Of a DNA stretch of 21,814 nt, positions 7,344 through 15,546 are shown piece by piece. The notes under the pieces are model-generated. The model did not search any database. It was not told the origin of the DNA and saw nothing but the letters and a program-made list of their open reading frames with translations. The position numbers and the translations under genes are program-made. Where the stretch lies: NCBI GenBank assembly GCA_009776395.1, contig WRNX01000012.1:1-21814 (forward strand). The letters are read 5' to 3'. The first letter of the stretch is position 1, and each line of letters opens with the position of its first letter. This DNA is from Lentimicrobiaceae bacterium. GTDB taxonomy: Bacteria; Bacteroidota; Bacteroidia; Bacteroidales; WCHB1-69.

Positions 7344-9551
7344 TTAATATTTTCGGGGGGGGCGGCGATGATTATCGTTATGAGAGGGGCGTCTTTCTCC
7401 TCTTGGAGGTCTTGGGGGCGCCTCTGTCCAACCTTCAGGTTTGGGTAGCAACGCTTTATGAGAAAGTTTGAATTTACCTTTTTCATCAACGGCAATCAAT
7501 TTTACCTTAATTTCATCACCTTCTTTCAACACATCGGAAACGTTTTCAATACGTTTGTATGCAATTTCGGAAACGTGCAACAATCCGTCTGTATTGGGCA
7601 AAATTTCTACAAATGCGCCAAAGGGCTGAATGGTTTTTACAATACCGTCGTAAATTTCGCCCACTTCAGGAACAGTAGTGATGGTTTTAATTTTTGCTAC
7701 AGCGCGTTGAATATCATCTAAATTGGCGGCAGCCACGTCCACATAACCTAAGCCGTCTTTTTCTTCAATATTGATAACGGTATTTGTTTCGCGCTGCATT
7801 TCTTGAATAATTTTTCCTGCGGGTCCAATCACGGCGCCGATAAACTCTTTAGGAATGATTAATTGTACGATACGCGGCACAAATGTTTTGTAATCTTCGC
7901 GGGGCGCTGGCATCGCTTCATTAATTTTGTCTAAAATAAACAAACGCCCTTTGCGCGCCTGTTCTAATGCTTCCGCCATAATTTCGGAAGATAATCCGTT
8001 GATTTTTATATCCATTTGACAAGCGGTAATGCCATCTTTGGTTCCGCACACCTTAAAATCCATATCGCCAAGGTGATCTTCATCTCCCAAAATATCAGAT
8101 AGGATGGCATAATTTCCGGTTTTTTCGTCTGTAATCAATCCCATTGCAATTCCTGACACGGGTTTAATAATTTTCACGCCGCAATCCAACAGCGCTAAAG
8201 TTCCAGCACAAACGGTTGCCATTGAAGAACTTCCGTTCGATTCTAAGATGTCGGAAACAATTCGTACTGAGTATGGAAAATCGGGGCTGTCGAAAGGAAT
8301 CATGGGTTTCAGGGCGCGGTGCGCAAGGTTTCCATGCCCAATTTCGCGACGTCCTGCGCTACCTACACGTTTTACTTCGCCCACCGAAAAAGGCGGGAAG
8401 TTGTAATGCAAAATAAAGCGGCTGGAGCCTTCAATGACTGCGCCATCAATGGTTTGTTCATCTAATTTTGTTCCTAATGTACAAGTAGTTAACGATTGTG
8501 TTTCGCCTCTTGTAAAAATAGCGGAGCCATGTGCGGAGGGTAAATAATCGGTTTCAATCCAAATAGGACGAATTTCATCCAAGGCACGACCGTCCAAACG
8601 GGTTCTGTCAATCAAAATCATATTCCGCATGGCATGATACAATACATCATGGTAATAACGTTTCACTAACGGTTCTTTTTCCTGGCGTTCCTCTTCGGGA
8701 ATAGTTTCTAAAAACTCATTCAAAATAGTATCAAAAGCATCGCCTCTTTCATGTTTTGTGGTTTGCGATTTTGCTACCGCATATACTTTATCGTAAGTAG
8801 ATTTATGAACCGTTTCGCGCAGTTCTTCATCATTGTTTTCGTGGCAGTATTCGCGTTTGGGGTTTGCTTTTTCTACCATTTCTGCCAAATCCAACTGTGC
8901 CTGGCACTGTATTTTAATAGCATCGTGTGCGAAGTTTAGTGCAGTTACCATATCGGTTTCCGAAATCTCTTTCATTTCGCCTTCTACCATCATAATATTT
9001 TCCCGAGATGCAGCAACAATCATGTCAATATCAGAATGTTCCATAATATCAACGGTAGGATTTATGACAAATTCTCCGTTAATTCTACCTACGCGCACTT
9101 CGGAAATTGGTCCTAAAAACGGGATGTTAGAAACAGACAGTGCTGAGGAGGCTGCTAAACATGCTAATGCGTCGGGGAGGTTGTTTTTATCGCCGGAAAT
9201 CAGTGTAACCAATACTTGTGTTTCTGCGTGAAAATCTGCGGGGAAAAGTGGGCGAAGCGCTCTGTCCACCAATCTTGCAATTAATATTTCATATTCGGAG
9301 GGTCTGCTTTCCCGTTTAAAAAATCCGCCGGGGAAACGACCTACGGCGGCGTATTTTTCCTGATATTCTACTTGCAGGGGCATAAAATCGGTATTTTCTG
9401 CCGCTTCTTTTTTGCAGCATACTGTAGCCAATAGCATTGTGTCTCCCATTCTTACTACGGCGGAGCCGTCGGCTTGTTTTGCCAATTTTCCTGTTTCAAT
9501 GGTGATCTCTCTTCCGTCACCTAAATCAAATTTTTTTGTAATTCCAATCAT
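7344..9551 (-). CDS. pnp: Polyribonucleotide nucleotidyltransferase (PNPase)
   Basis: This 735-residue enzyme degrades RNA 3' to 5' with phosphate, releasing nucleoside diphosphates. The first RNase PH core contains FPGGFFKRE (about 73-81). The second contains FSVGEVKRVGSAGRREIGHG and DILGDEDHLGDMDF (486-499), which holds the conserved catalytic aspartates. A KH domain with IGAVIGPAGK (571-580) and an S1 domain (about 630-705, with FGAFVEILPNTDGLLHVSE) follow in the usual order. The tail from about 708 is rich in Arg and Pro and ends in a run of eight C on the coding strand. It lies downstream of rpsO, the widely conserved order, with a hairpin in between. Confidence 0.98.
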   Translation of the reverse strand: MIGITKKFDLGDGREITIETGKLAKQADGSAVVRMGDTMLLATVCCKKEAAENTDFMPLQVEYQEKYAAVGRFPGGFFKRESRPSEYEILIARLVDRALRPLFPADFHAETQVLVTLISGDKNNLPDALACLAASSALSVSNIPFLGPISEVRVGRINGEFVINPTVDIMEHSDIDMIVAASRENIMMVEGEMKEISETDMVTALNFAHDAIKIQCQAQLDLAEMVEKANPKREYCHENNDEELRETVHKSTYDKVYAVAKSQTTKHERGDAFDTILNEFLETIPEEERQEKEPLVKRYYHDVLYHAMRNMILIDRTRLDGRALDEIRPIWIETDYLPSAHGSAIFTRGETQSLTTCTLGTKLDEQTIDGAVIEGSSRFILHYNFPPFSVGEVKRVGSAGRREIGHGNLAHRALKPMIPFDSPDFPYSVRIVSDILESNGSSSMATVCAGTLALLDCGVKIIKPVSGIAMGLITDEKTGNYAILSDILGDEDHLGDMDFKVCGTKDGITACQMDIKINGLSSEIMAEALEQARKGRLFILDKINEAMPAPREDYKTFVPRIVQLIIPKEFIGAVIGPAGKIIQEMQRETNTVINIEEKDGLGYVDVAAANLDDIQRAVAKIKTITTVPEVGEIYDGIVKTIQPFGAFVEILPNTDGLLHVSEIAYKRIENVSDVLKEGDEIKVKLIAVDEKGKFKLSHKALLPKPEGWTEAPPRPPRGERRPSHNDNHRRPPRKY

Positions 9552-9573
9552 AAATTTCTTCTTGTTATAATGT

Positions 9574-9607
9574 AAAAAAAGGCGCTTTCCAACGAAAGGC
9601 CTTTTTT
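9574..9607. terminator. Hairpin between rpsO and pnp
   Basis: An inverted repeat pairs AAAAAAGGC-CTTTC with GAAAG-GCCTTTTTT around the loop CAAC, with one unpaired G. On the minus strand it is followed by a T run. It may act as a partial terminator or processing site between rpsO and pnp. In some bacteria the pnp leader hairpin mediates autoregulation, but that is not shown here. Confidence 0.65.
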
Positions 9608-9629
9608 AAAATCTTCTCTTTTTGGTTTA

Positions 9630-9899
9630 TTATTTTCTAATTCCTAATTTCTTAATAATTTCTCTGTACCGTTCAATATCTTGTTTTTTAAGATATTCTA
9701 ACATACTTCTACGTTTACCCACCAAGTTAATTAAAGAACGTTTTGTAGATAAATCTTTTTTATTTTTTTTCAAATGTTCTGTAAGATGTTTTATTCTGTG
9801 CGTGAACAAGGCTACCTGACTTTCGGCGGAGCCTGTATTTGTTGCGCTGTTTCCGTATTCGGTAAAAATTTGTTGTTTAACTTCTGGGGTCAAATACAT
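9630..9899 (-). CDS. rpsO: 30S ribosomal protein S15
   Basis: This 89-residue protein has the normal S15 length. It contains the family signatures TGSAESQVALFTHRI (about 22-36) and LINLVGKRRSMLEYL, with a basic C-terminus. S15 binds 16S rRNA early in assembly of the small subunit platform. It is first in the rpsO-pnp order. A -7 promoter element lies about 50 bases upstream. Confidence 0.98.
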   Translation of the reverse strand: MYLTPEVKQQIFTEYGNSATNTGSAESQVALFTHRIKHLTEHLKKNKKDLSTKRSLINLVGKRRSMLEYLKKQDIERYREIIKKLGIRK

Positions 9900-9946
9900 G
9901 ATAATCTTCTTCTTTTATAATTAATTATTGTTTTTTTAATAGTCGG

Positions 9947-9954
9947 CAAAAATA
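9947..9954 (-). promoter_or_regulatory. Putative -7 promoter element for rpsO-pnp
   Basis: The minus strand reads TATTTTTG, matching TAnnTTTG, and would give a leader of about 40 bases before rpsO. No convincing -33 element is visible at the expected distance. Confidence 0.45.
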
Positions 9955-10062
9955 TAAAAAAAACAATATAAAAATTTATATCTAAAATGATAGGTTAAAA
10001 CTTTTTTTCAGGTTAATCTATTCAGGAATGAGAAGTGAGATTATTCATTAAAGATTCCCCAC

Positions 10063-11307
10063 CTATTCATATCTCAGCGCCTCAATTGGTCTTATTTTTA
10101 CTGCTTTTCGTGCTGGAAAATAGCCTGCTAAAACGCCAGCAATGACAAGCACAAGAGTGGAAGCGGCAGCAATTTTTAAATCCACGGTGGGATTGGTGAA
10201 AATTCTAAATTCGGTATCGCTCCCCATGGCGGCTTTCATCATCACAAAGTTAATGAGTTCTGTGATACCAATTCCGGCAACCATGCCAATATAACCAAAC
10301 AATGCAGTGATGCAAAGCGCTTCAAACACAATTTGACGAAGTATGATGTTAGGTCTTGCGCCCAGCGCTTTTTGAATGCCAAACTCTTTGGTGCGTTCTC
10401 TAACCGTAATAAGCATAATATTTCCAACACCTACCACGCCGGCAATCAAAGTTCCAATTCCAATAATCCATACAAAAATAGAAATAGCATTAAAAATTTG
10501 CATGGTTTGAAGATACTGTTCCAACATATTCCAAATATAGACCGCATTGTCATCTTCCGGGTCGAAACCATGTTTTCTGCTTAGTCGTTTACGTAAATCA
10601 TTCTCAAAGTTCTTATTTGCCTCAACAGTTTCTAAATTGTTTACTGTGAAAGTAAATCTGCTCAATTTTCCTGATGGATTAAAAATTGCATTCAAAGTAG
10701 AAAAAGGAATATAAAGCCTGTTCGACCAATTGGCGCCCACTGTTTTATAGGTACCTATTATGGTAAAAGCGATTCCATTGTACTGTATTTGCTTTCCCAG
10801 CGGATCTTCATTATCAAACAATACCAACGCATCTTTATCGGCAAGCACTGCCACTTTTCGCTGCTCTTTCATGTCAATATCATTGATAAACCTTCCTGTT
10901 TGCATTTCAATATTTTCAAATTCAAGGTATTTAGGAACTACCGCTTGAAGTTGCATCTCAACATTTCTTTTTCGGTAAGTAACAGGTTCACCCCAAACAT
11001 TATAAGAAGGAATAACATCTCCTACTTCTGTTAGACTGTTCAACAAAACTGAATCGGTAGCGTCGAACAGAATTCTTTGCCATAACTGTTTTCCGGGAAC
11101 AGGTTTAGCAATATATCCACCGGTTAAGGTAATTTTATTGGTAGTTTGAGATTTGAAATTTTGGGTAACTCCGTTTTTCAGTCCATTTCCGGCGCCCAAT
11201 AAAATCATCAGCATAAATATTCCCCAAGAAATAGAAAAACCGGTCAAAAAAGTTCTTAACTTATTTCGACTTAATGTAATTCCAATTTCTCTAAATAATT
11301 CTATCAT
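10063..11307 (-). CDS. MacB-like ABC transporter permease
   Basis: This 414-residue inner-membrane protein has the MacB/FtsX layout: one N-terminal membrane helix (about 20-42), a large periplasmic domain (about 43-275), and three membrane helices (about 279-303, 326-352 and 379-399). The cytoplasmic loop RTKEFGIQKALGA and the C-terminal PARKAVKIRPIEALRYE are typical of the family. MacB-type permeases convert ATPase movement into periplasmic work such as peptide, toxin or lipoprotein handling. The ATPase is a separate protein in this form and is not seen nearby. It follows the sensor kinase and regulator genes on the same strand and has its own promoter candidate in the 65-base gap. Confidence 0.9.
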   Translation of the reverse strand: MIELFREIGITLSRNKLRTFLTGFSISWGIFMLMILLGAGNGLKNGVTQNFKSQTTNKITLTGGYIAKPVPGKQLWQRILFDATDSVLLNSLTEVGDVIPSYNVWGEPVTYRKRNVEMQLQAVVPKYLEFENIEMQTGRFINDIDMKEQRKVAVLADKDALVLFDNEDPLGKQIQYNGIAFTIIGTYKTVGANWSNRLYIPFSTLNAIFNPSGKLSRFTFTVNNLETVEANKNFENDLRKRLSRKHGFDPEDDNAVYIWNMLEQYLQTMQIFNAISIFVWIIGIGTLIAGVVGVGNIMLITVRERTKEFGIQKALGARPNIILRQIVFEALCITALFGYIGMVAGIGITELINFVMMKAAMGSDTEFRIFTNPTVDLKIAAASTLVLVIAGVLAGYFPARKAVKIRPIEALRYE

Positions 11308-11352
11308 AAAATTCTAATAATCAATTATATCCAAATAATTGGAGTAAAAAAG

Positions 11353-11381
11353 CAAAAATAGATTTTTTTGCTTTACACCAA
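11353..11381 (-). promoter_or_regulatory. Putative promoter for the permease
   Basis: On the minus strand a TTG (11379-11381) is followed after 18 bases by TATTTTTG (11353-11360). This fits the Bacteroidetes pattern TTG-N17-23-TAnnTTTG and is the most complete promoter candidate in the window. It would start transcription about 40 bases before the permease ATG, allowing expression independent of the kinase and regulator. Confidence 0.55.
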
Positions 11382-11984
11382 TTTCTGTTCAATTGCCATT
11401 TTCACTAATTGGGCTGTGTTATGTGCGTTAAGTTTGAGGATGAGGTTTTTTCGGTAAGATTTTATGGTTAGATAGCCCAAAAACATTTTTTCGGAAATTT
11501 CACTATTGGAATATCCGGCAACGATTAACCGCAACAATTCCTGCTCGCGACGTGAAAGCCTGACAAGTTGAATATCATTGTCTTTAAGCAACATATTCAC
11601 TTCCTCGCAAAGGAATCTTTTTCCCGAAGCCACTGTTTTAATCCCTTCAATAATCTCTTCTGCCATCGCATTTTTTAAGATATATCCCGAAGCGCCATCT
11701 TCCAAAACCCGCATAATGATAGAGAGTTCCGAATAGCTGGTTAGCATTAATATTTTTATTTCAGGGTACTCTTTTTTTATTTGTGGACACAAGTCAATGC
11801 CGCTGCCATCCGGTAAACTTATATCCAACAAAAGTACATCCACTTGTGTTTTGAATAATAGTTCTTTACATTCTGCTACCGAATACGCTTTGCCTGTTAC
11901 TAATGCAATTCCTGATTCATTAATAAGGTGTTCAAAGCCTTCGGCTACTACTTTATGGTCTTCCACAATGAATACGCTAATCAT
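11373..11984 (-). CDS. NarL/FixJ-type response regulator
   Basis: This 203-residue DNA-binding regulator has a receiver domain at residues 1-120, with the acidic pair Glu8-Asp9, the phospho-acceptor Asp54 (LLLDISLPDG), a conserved Thr/Ser in LTSYS and Lys104 in YILKNA. A LuxR-type helix-turn-helix follows at about 142-203, beginning with LSRREQELLRLI. The recognition helix reads LTIKSYRKNL where TVKTHRKN is usual, so its DNA target may be atypical. It starts 12 bases after the histidine kinase stop, so the two form a two-component pair. What they sense and control is unknown; the permease downstream is the nearest candidate. Confidence 0.92.
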   Translation of the reverse strand: MISVFIVEDHKVVAEGFEHLINESGIALVTGKAYSVAECKELLFKTQVDVLLLDISLPDGSGIDLCPQIKKEYPEIKILMLTSYSELSIIMRVLEDGASGYILKNAMAEEIIEGIKTVASGKRFLCEEVNMLLKDNDIQLVRLSRREQELLRLIVAGYSNSEISEKMFLGYLTIKSYRKNLILKLNAHNTAQLVKMAIEQKLV

Positions 11985-11986
11985 AT

Positions 11987-12010
11987 GAATTACGAATTAC
12001 GAATTACGAA
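11987..12010. repeat. Heptamer tandem repeat at the kinase-regulator junction
   Basis: GAATTAC occurs three times in a row, plus a partial fourth copy. The array covers the last codons and stop codon of the kinase and the whole gap before the regulator's ATG. Confidence 0.85.
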
Positions 12011-13916
12011 CTTTCAACTCTCCACTCACCTCCGTTCCTTCCCCTGCTTTAGAATCCACCAAAAGTGTTCCGTTGTAGGCAGCCATTCGAGTGCGGATAT
12101 TTTGCAATCCCGTGCCATCGGTTGGTTCTTTGGGGTTGAAGCCGCAGCCGTCGTCTTGAACGGTAAATGCAATTCGATCTGGTTCTTGCATAATTTGCAC
12201 CATAATATGTTGAGATCCTGAATGTTTCAATGCGTTGTTGATCAACTCGTGAATTGTTCTATATAACATCACTTCAATTTTTGGGTCTAATCGTGTTTCA
12301 TCGCCAAAATAATCAAATGTAATATGGGAGTTAAGGCTGTGGCAAAAATCGTTTACTGCTGATTTTAACCCGAAGCGATTTAGCGATTCAGGCATAAGAT
12401 GGTGCGACACTCTGCGCATTTCTCTCACCGATTCATCAAGCAATACTAACGCTCTGTCAAAACGTTCCAAATCTACATATTCCAACTTTACACCGTCTTT
12501 CATTTCTTGCAAATTCAATCTCACGCCGGTAAGCATACTTCCCAATCCGTCGTGCAGGTCGCGGGCAAGGCGGGAGCGTTCGTGGGTTTCGCCATCAAGC
12601 ACCGATTGGGTAGCTACTAATTGTTTTTCCTGTTCAAATTGTTTGATTTGTGTTTCGGCAAGATGTTTTTTCTGTGCGGTGAATCTCCACAGAAGAATAA
12701 ATGTGGTTAAAGCCAATAATAAAAGAGCGCCACCGGCAATACTTAGCCATCTTATCAATCTTTTTTCCTCTTCCAAAGTGGTAATTTTAAGTTCCTTTTT
12801 TTCGGTTTCATATTTAATTTCAAGTTCAGAAATATTATCAATAAAAAGTTGTTGCTGCAGTTCATTTTTTGTATCTACATATTTTTTAAAATACTTAATG
12901 GCATCATCTTTTTCGTTTGTAAAAATGGAGGCGGTAAGCAAACAATCATAGATACGCATTAAATCTCTTTTATTTGCAGTATCTGTGAGGGCAAGTAGAT
13001 TTATCGCATTCAATTTGGCATTTTTATATTCTTTTTGTTGCAAATAATAATTTACTTTCAACAATAGCGCTTCATTTTTCATTTGATTATTTCCTAAATA
13101 TTCTGCAATAGCTATCGCTTCGGTCAGATAATCCATAGCGCGTTTGTTTTCGTTGAGTTGAAATAATACGCTTCCCGTTCTGATCAAAGCGGCGCAAATA
13201 AATAGCGACTGGTCTATTTCACGAAATGCTTTTAACGCTCTTTCGCCATATTCAACAGCTTCATCATAACGACTTTGTGCTTCCATACTCTCGCAAAGGT
13301 TGATCAACGTAATGCCCAAAGCGCGATTGTCATCTAATTTCTCTTGTAGCGCTAATGCCATTAAGGCGTATTGATCATGTTTGATATGATTACCTATATC
13401 GTTGTAAATGGATGCGATGTTTGCCAATACTTGTGAAACAAGAAAATCTTTTTTTTCTTCCTCAAAAATAGTACGCGCTTTTTGCAAGTAAAAGATTGCG
13501 CTATCCGATTGATTTTTTAGACGAAATATTAAACTTAAATTAGACAGGGAAGCCCCAATTTTGATTTTGTTGTCTGTTTTATTCCATATTTTGTATGCCT
13601 CTTGAAAATAATATTCCGTACTGTCAATATATTGATCATAAAAATAGATATATCCCAAATTTTCATAAGCATCACCCAGCCAATATGTTTGGTTTGTTTT
13701 AAGCGCTATTTGTTTCTGTTTCCATGCGTAAGAGAGCGCTTTGGAAATATCGTTATCCTGATAGTAAAGCGTTAGGTCAGACAACGCTTCTAATTTTTCT
13801 TCATTCAACCCTGAATTTACAATTTGCTCCAATGAATCCAAATTTTGGGAAAATATTCTATTGTTTGCAGTCAACGTGAAAAACAACAGGATAAAAAAAA
13901 GAAGGCGTATTTTCAT
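11997..13916 (-). CDS. Sensor histidine kinase with TPR sensor domain
   Basis: This 639-residue membrane sensor has a signal peptide (1-23, ending in IFSQ). Tetratricopeptide-like helical repeats span about residues 35-345 in the periplasm, followed by a coiled stretch, one membrane helix (about 389-411), and a second coiled stretch. The kinase core is HisKA_3 type: ERSRLARDLHDGLGSML with phospho-accepting His455, then an ATPase domain with HELINNALKH (556-565), DDGCGF (588-593) and GTGLQNI (602-608). This architecture is common in Bacteroidetes and pairs with LuxR-type regulators, as here. The signal is unknown; the TPR region suggests a protein or peptide partner. The promoter element lies about 26 bases upstream. 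Confidence 0.93.
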   Translation of the reverse strand: MKIRLLFFILLFFTLTANNRIFSQNLDSLEQIVNSGLNEEKLEALSDLTLYYQDNDISKALSYAWKQKQIALKTNQTYWLGDAYENLGYIYFYDQYIDSTEYYFQEAYKIWNKTDNKIKIGASLSNLSLIFRLKNQSDSAIFYLQKARTIFEEEKKDFLVSQVLANIASIYNDIGNHIKHDQYALMALALQEKLDDNRALGITLINLCESMEAQSRYDEAVEYGERALKAFREIDQSLFICAALIRTGSVLFQLNENKRAMDYLTEAIAIAEYLGNNQMKNEALLLKVNYYLQQKEYKNAKLNAINLLALTDTANKRDLMRIYDCLLTASIFTNEKDDAIKYFKKYVDTKNELQQQLFIDNISELEIKYETEKKELKITTLEEEKRLIRWLSIAGGALLLLALTTFILLWRFTAQKKHLAETQIKQFEQEKQLVATQSVLDGETHERSRLARDLHDGLGSMLTGVRLNLQEMKDGVKLEYVDLERFDRALVLLDESVREMRRVSHHLMPESLNRFGLKSAVNDFCHSLNSHITFDYFGDETRLDPKIEVMLYRTIHELINNALKHSGSQHIMVQIMQEPDRIAFTVQDDGCGFNPKEPTDGTGLQNIRTRMAAYNGTLLVDSKAGEGTEVSGELKVRNS

Positions 13917-13941
13917 AATAAATTGGCTGAAATGTAAGTTG

Positions 13942-13949
13942 CAAAATTA
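13942..13949 (-). promoter_or_regulatory. Putative -7 promoter element for the sensor kinase
   Basis: The minus strand reads TAATTTTG, matching TAnnTTTG, and would give a leader of about 20 bases. No -33 partner is clear. Confidence 0.4.
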
Positions 13950-14082
13950 CTATTATTTCCGATATATTAGAAATAATTGATTTATTTTTTCCGATATTGA
14001 ATATAAGAGTTGAAAGTTATTTTGCGACACGCTATTTTATTACTAATAAAGTGAAACGCAGATGAAACAGATGTTTGACTAT

Positions 14083-14129
14083 CCCCAAAGAGGTTTTTTT
14101 CACTTTTATGTAAAAAACCCTCTTTGGGG
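14083..14129. repeat. Long palindrome in the divergent spacer
   Basis: CCCCAAAGAGG followed by a T run and CAC (left arm, 14083-14103) pairs with GTA, an A run and CCCTCTTTGGGG (right arm, 14110-14129) around a short TTTTAT loop. The arms are about 20 bp and nearly perfect. It could be a terminator, an operator-like site or a remnant of a small mobile repeat; the sequence does not decide. Confidence 0.7.
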
Positions 14130-14154
14130 GGTAGTGTTATTTCGTAGAGGGTGC

Positions 14155-14162
14155 TATTTTTG
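14155..14162 (+). promoter_or_regulatory. Putative -7 promoter element for the lipoprotein genes
   Basis: TATTTTTG matches TAnnTTTG, about 61 bases before the ATG at 14223. The nearest TTTG (14123-14126) is 28 bases upstream, too far for a standard -33 element. Confidence 0.4.
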
Positions 14163-14222
14163 CCGCGTTAAATCATTATCAATTAAAACCGAACCCCGAT
14201 GCGATAATAGTGGGAGTAATAT

Positions 14223-14666
14223 ATGAAAAAATTATTCAAAATTAGTATTTTAACTGCAATTCTGGGGATTGCATTAATGGGTTGTAAAGACCCCGATGAC
14301 AACGGCGGTAGCAATGGCGGCAACAACGGCGGCGGAGGTATTAATGCCGGAAACTGGCCAGCAGCTACGCTATTAGCAAAATATGGACTTGACGGACTGA
14401 ATAGACCAACAGGTGCAAGCAATGTGATTTACGCTGAACAAAACCTCTTCCTTGCCATTAATTTCGAGGGAAATGCTTCCACCGCCTCTGCTGTGAAAAA
14501 TTATTTTAACAACAGCAGCAACGGATGGACGGAAGAAAGTGTTGTGGTTAGTACTGAAGCTACCGTAACAAGTTACTCGAAAGAATCAGAAAATACAAAT
14601 TATGCAGCCTCTTTTACTGAAATGGAGAAAATCTTCCAAATATCGGTAACAAAATATTCTTACTAA
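14223..14666 (+). CDS. Small lipoprotein of unknown function
   Basis: I do not recognise this 147-residue protein. It has a lipoprotein signal (MKKLFKISILT, lipobox LMGC, Cys21) followed by an Asp/Asn/Gly-rich flexible linker (about 22-45). The remainder, about 100 residues, opens with WPAATLLAKYGLDGL and looks like a compact alpha/beta domain. It should be anchored in the periplasm or outer membrane. It is the first plus-strand gene of the surface-protein region and has a -7 promoter candidate upstream. Shared strand and a similar N-terminal design suggest it belongs with the next lipoprotein gene, 67 bases downstream. Confidence 0.8.
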   Translation: MKKLFKISILTAILGIALMGCKDPDDNGGSNGGNNGGGGINAGNWPAATLLAKYGLDGLNRPTGASNVIYAEQNLFLAINFEGNASTASAVKNYFNNSSNGWTEESVVVSTEATVTSYSKESENTNYAASFTEMEKIFQISVTKYSY

Positions 14667-14681
14667 AAATGGTACAGAAAT

Positions 14682-14723
14682 CATTAAACATTAAACATTA
14701 ATCATTAAACATTAATCATTAAA
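14682..14723. repeat. Six-copy CATTAAW tandem repeat
   Basis: Six uninterrupted 7-bp units alternate CATTAAA and CATTAAT. The array ends ten bases before the ATG of the second lipoprotein and so occupies its leader. Confidence 0.9.
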
Positions 14724-14733
14724 TTATTTTATT

Positions 14734-15390
14734 ATGAAAAAACAACTTTTTTTTATCTTGATGGCAACCATTACAACAGCCATGTTTTTCTTCTTCTCAG
14801 GATGCAAGAAAGATGACGACAAAAAAAATGGCGGAAATGGCGGCAACACAAATGAACTTGTATCCGGTGCGTTCGACGGAAAAGTAACTGCAACGGTGGA
14901 AAGCCCTGATGTTATTAACGTAACAGCGATTCTTAACGCCGAAATTATAGACGGCGCACTACACGGAGTTGGCGTCGGCGAGACTACCTACGCCAATGGC
15001 GGTTTTTCAATTACCCTACCCGAAGAAATACCCGAAGAGTATTTAGAAAGTGTTACTGATTTTTTTGAAGGAATAGGCGGAGATATCAAATACAGCCAAA
15101 CAAGCGCCAAGTTGGCAGGCGTTGATTTCTTTGGAGATGACGGGGAATACTATCTGGGATATTACAATTATGCCACATCCGACCAAAGCAATGTCTGCTT
15201 TTTCGTTTATACAAACAAGGATGTTACCGTAACAGGCGGAACTAACATCGCCGTTTCGTTAAAGAAAGGATGGAACCGCATGTATTATACCGAAAACGGA
15301 GATGGCGCCTTAACCACCAAAGCGCCCAACGGACTAAAATGGCATTATAACAGTTTTCAAAGCAGTAAAAAAGTAATGATGAAACAGTGA
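14734..15390 (+). CDS. Lipoprotein of unknown function
   Basis: This 218-residue exported protein has a Phe-rich signal peptide and lipobox FSGC, with Cys24, followed by a charged and Gly/Asn-rich linker (KKDDDKK, then NGGNGGN). The rest alternates short hydrophobic and polar stretches, consistent with a beta-rich fold. I recognise no named domain. It lies between the small lipoprotein and the giant beta-helix gene on the same strand. Its leader is filled by a heptamer repeat, and a CTCTGTG palindrome lies just after its stop codon. Location at the cell envelope is supported; function is not. Confidence 0.8.
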   Translation: MKKQLFFILMATITTAMFFFFSGCKKDDDKKNGGNGGNTNELVSGAFDGKVTATVESPDVINVTAILNAEIIDGALHGVGVGETTYANGGFSITLPEEIPEEYLESVTDFFEGIGGDIKYSQTSAKLAGVDFFGDDGEYYLGYYNYATSDQSNVCFFVYTNKDVTVTGGTNIAVSLKKGWNRMYYTENGDGALTTKAPNGLKWHYNSFQSSKKVMMKQ

Positions 15391-15410
15391 TTAGTGATTA
15401 GTTATTAATA

Positions 15411-15505
15411 AACTCTGTGAACCTCTGTGTCTCCTCTGCGTTCCTCTGTGTAATAAAAAAAAGTTTCACAGAGAACCACTGAGAAGTCACAGAGTTACAC
15501 AGAGA
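15411..15505. repeat. CTCTGTG palindromic repeat, copy A
   Basis: Two arms of about 41 bases, each built from several CTCTGTG-like words, form an imperfect inverted repeat around an A-rich loop. It fills most of the spacer before the giant gene. A 95-bp relative occurs at 19809-19903. Confidence 0.9.
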
Positions 15506-15525
15506 AAATTAGTGAATAAAAATTA

Positions 15526-15546
15526 AAAACCTAAAAACTTATCATA
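15526..15546 (+). promoter_or_regulatory. Leader shared by the two beta-helix paralogs
   Basis: The 17-mer AAAACCTAAAAACTTAT lies four bases before the ATG. The identical 17-mer at the same distance precedes the paralog at 21360. It may serve as a translation-initiation or regulatory element, or simply reflect recent duplication. Confidence 0.6.

Larger units (their letters stand above)
13917..14222. other. Divergent intergenic region
   Basis: This AT-rich spacer of 306 bases lies between the kinase operon (minus) and the lipoprotein genes (plus). It contains a -7 element for each direction and a long palindrome in between (each given separately). I see no gene in it. Confidence 0.7.

Noticed and set aside
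15411..15505. CTCTGTG repeat as a CRISPR array
   Set aside because: The words are short and form one palindrome; there are no regularly spaced spacers and no cas genes.
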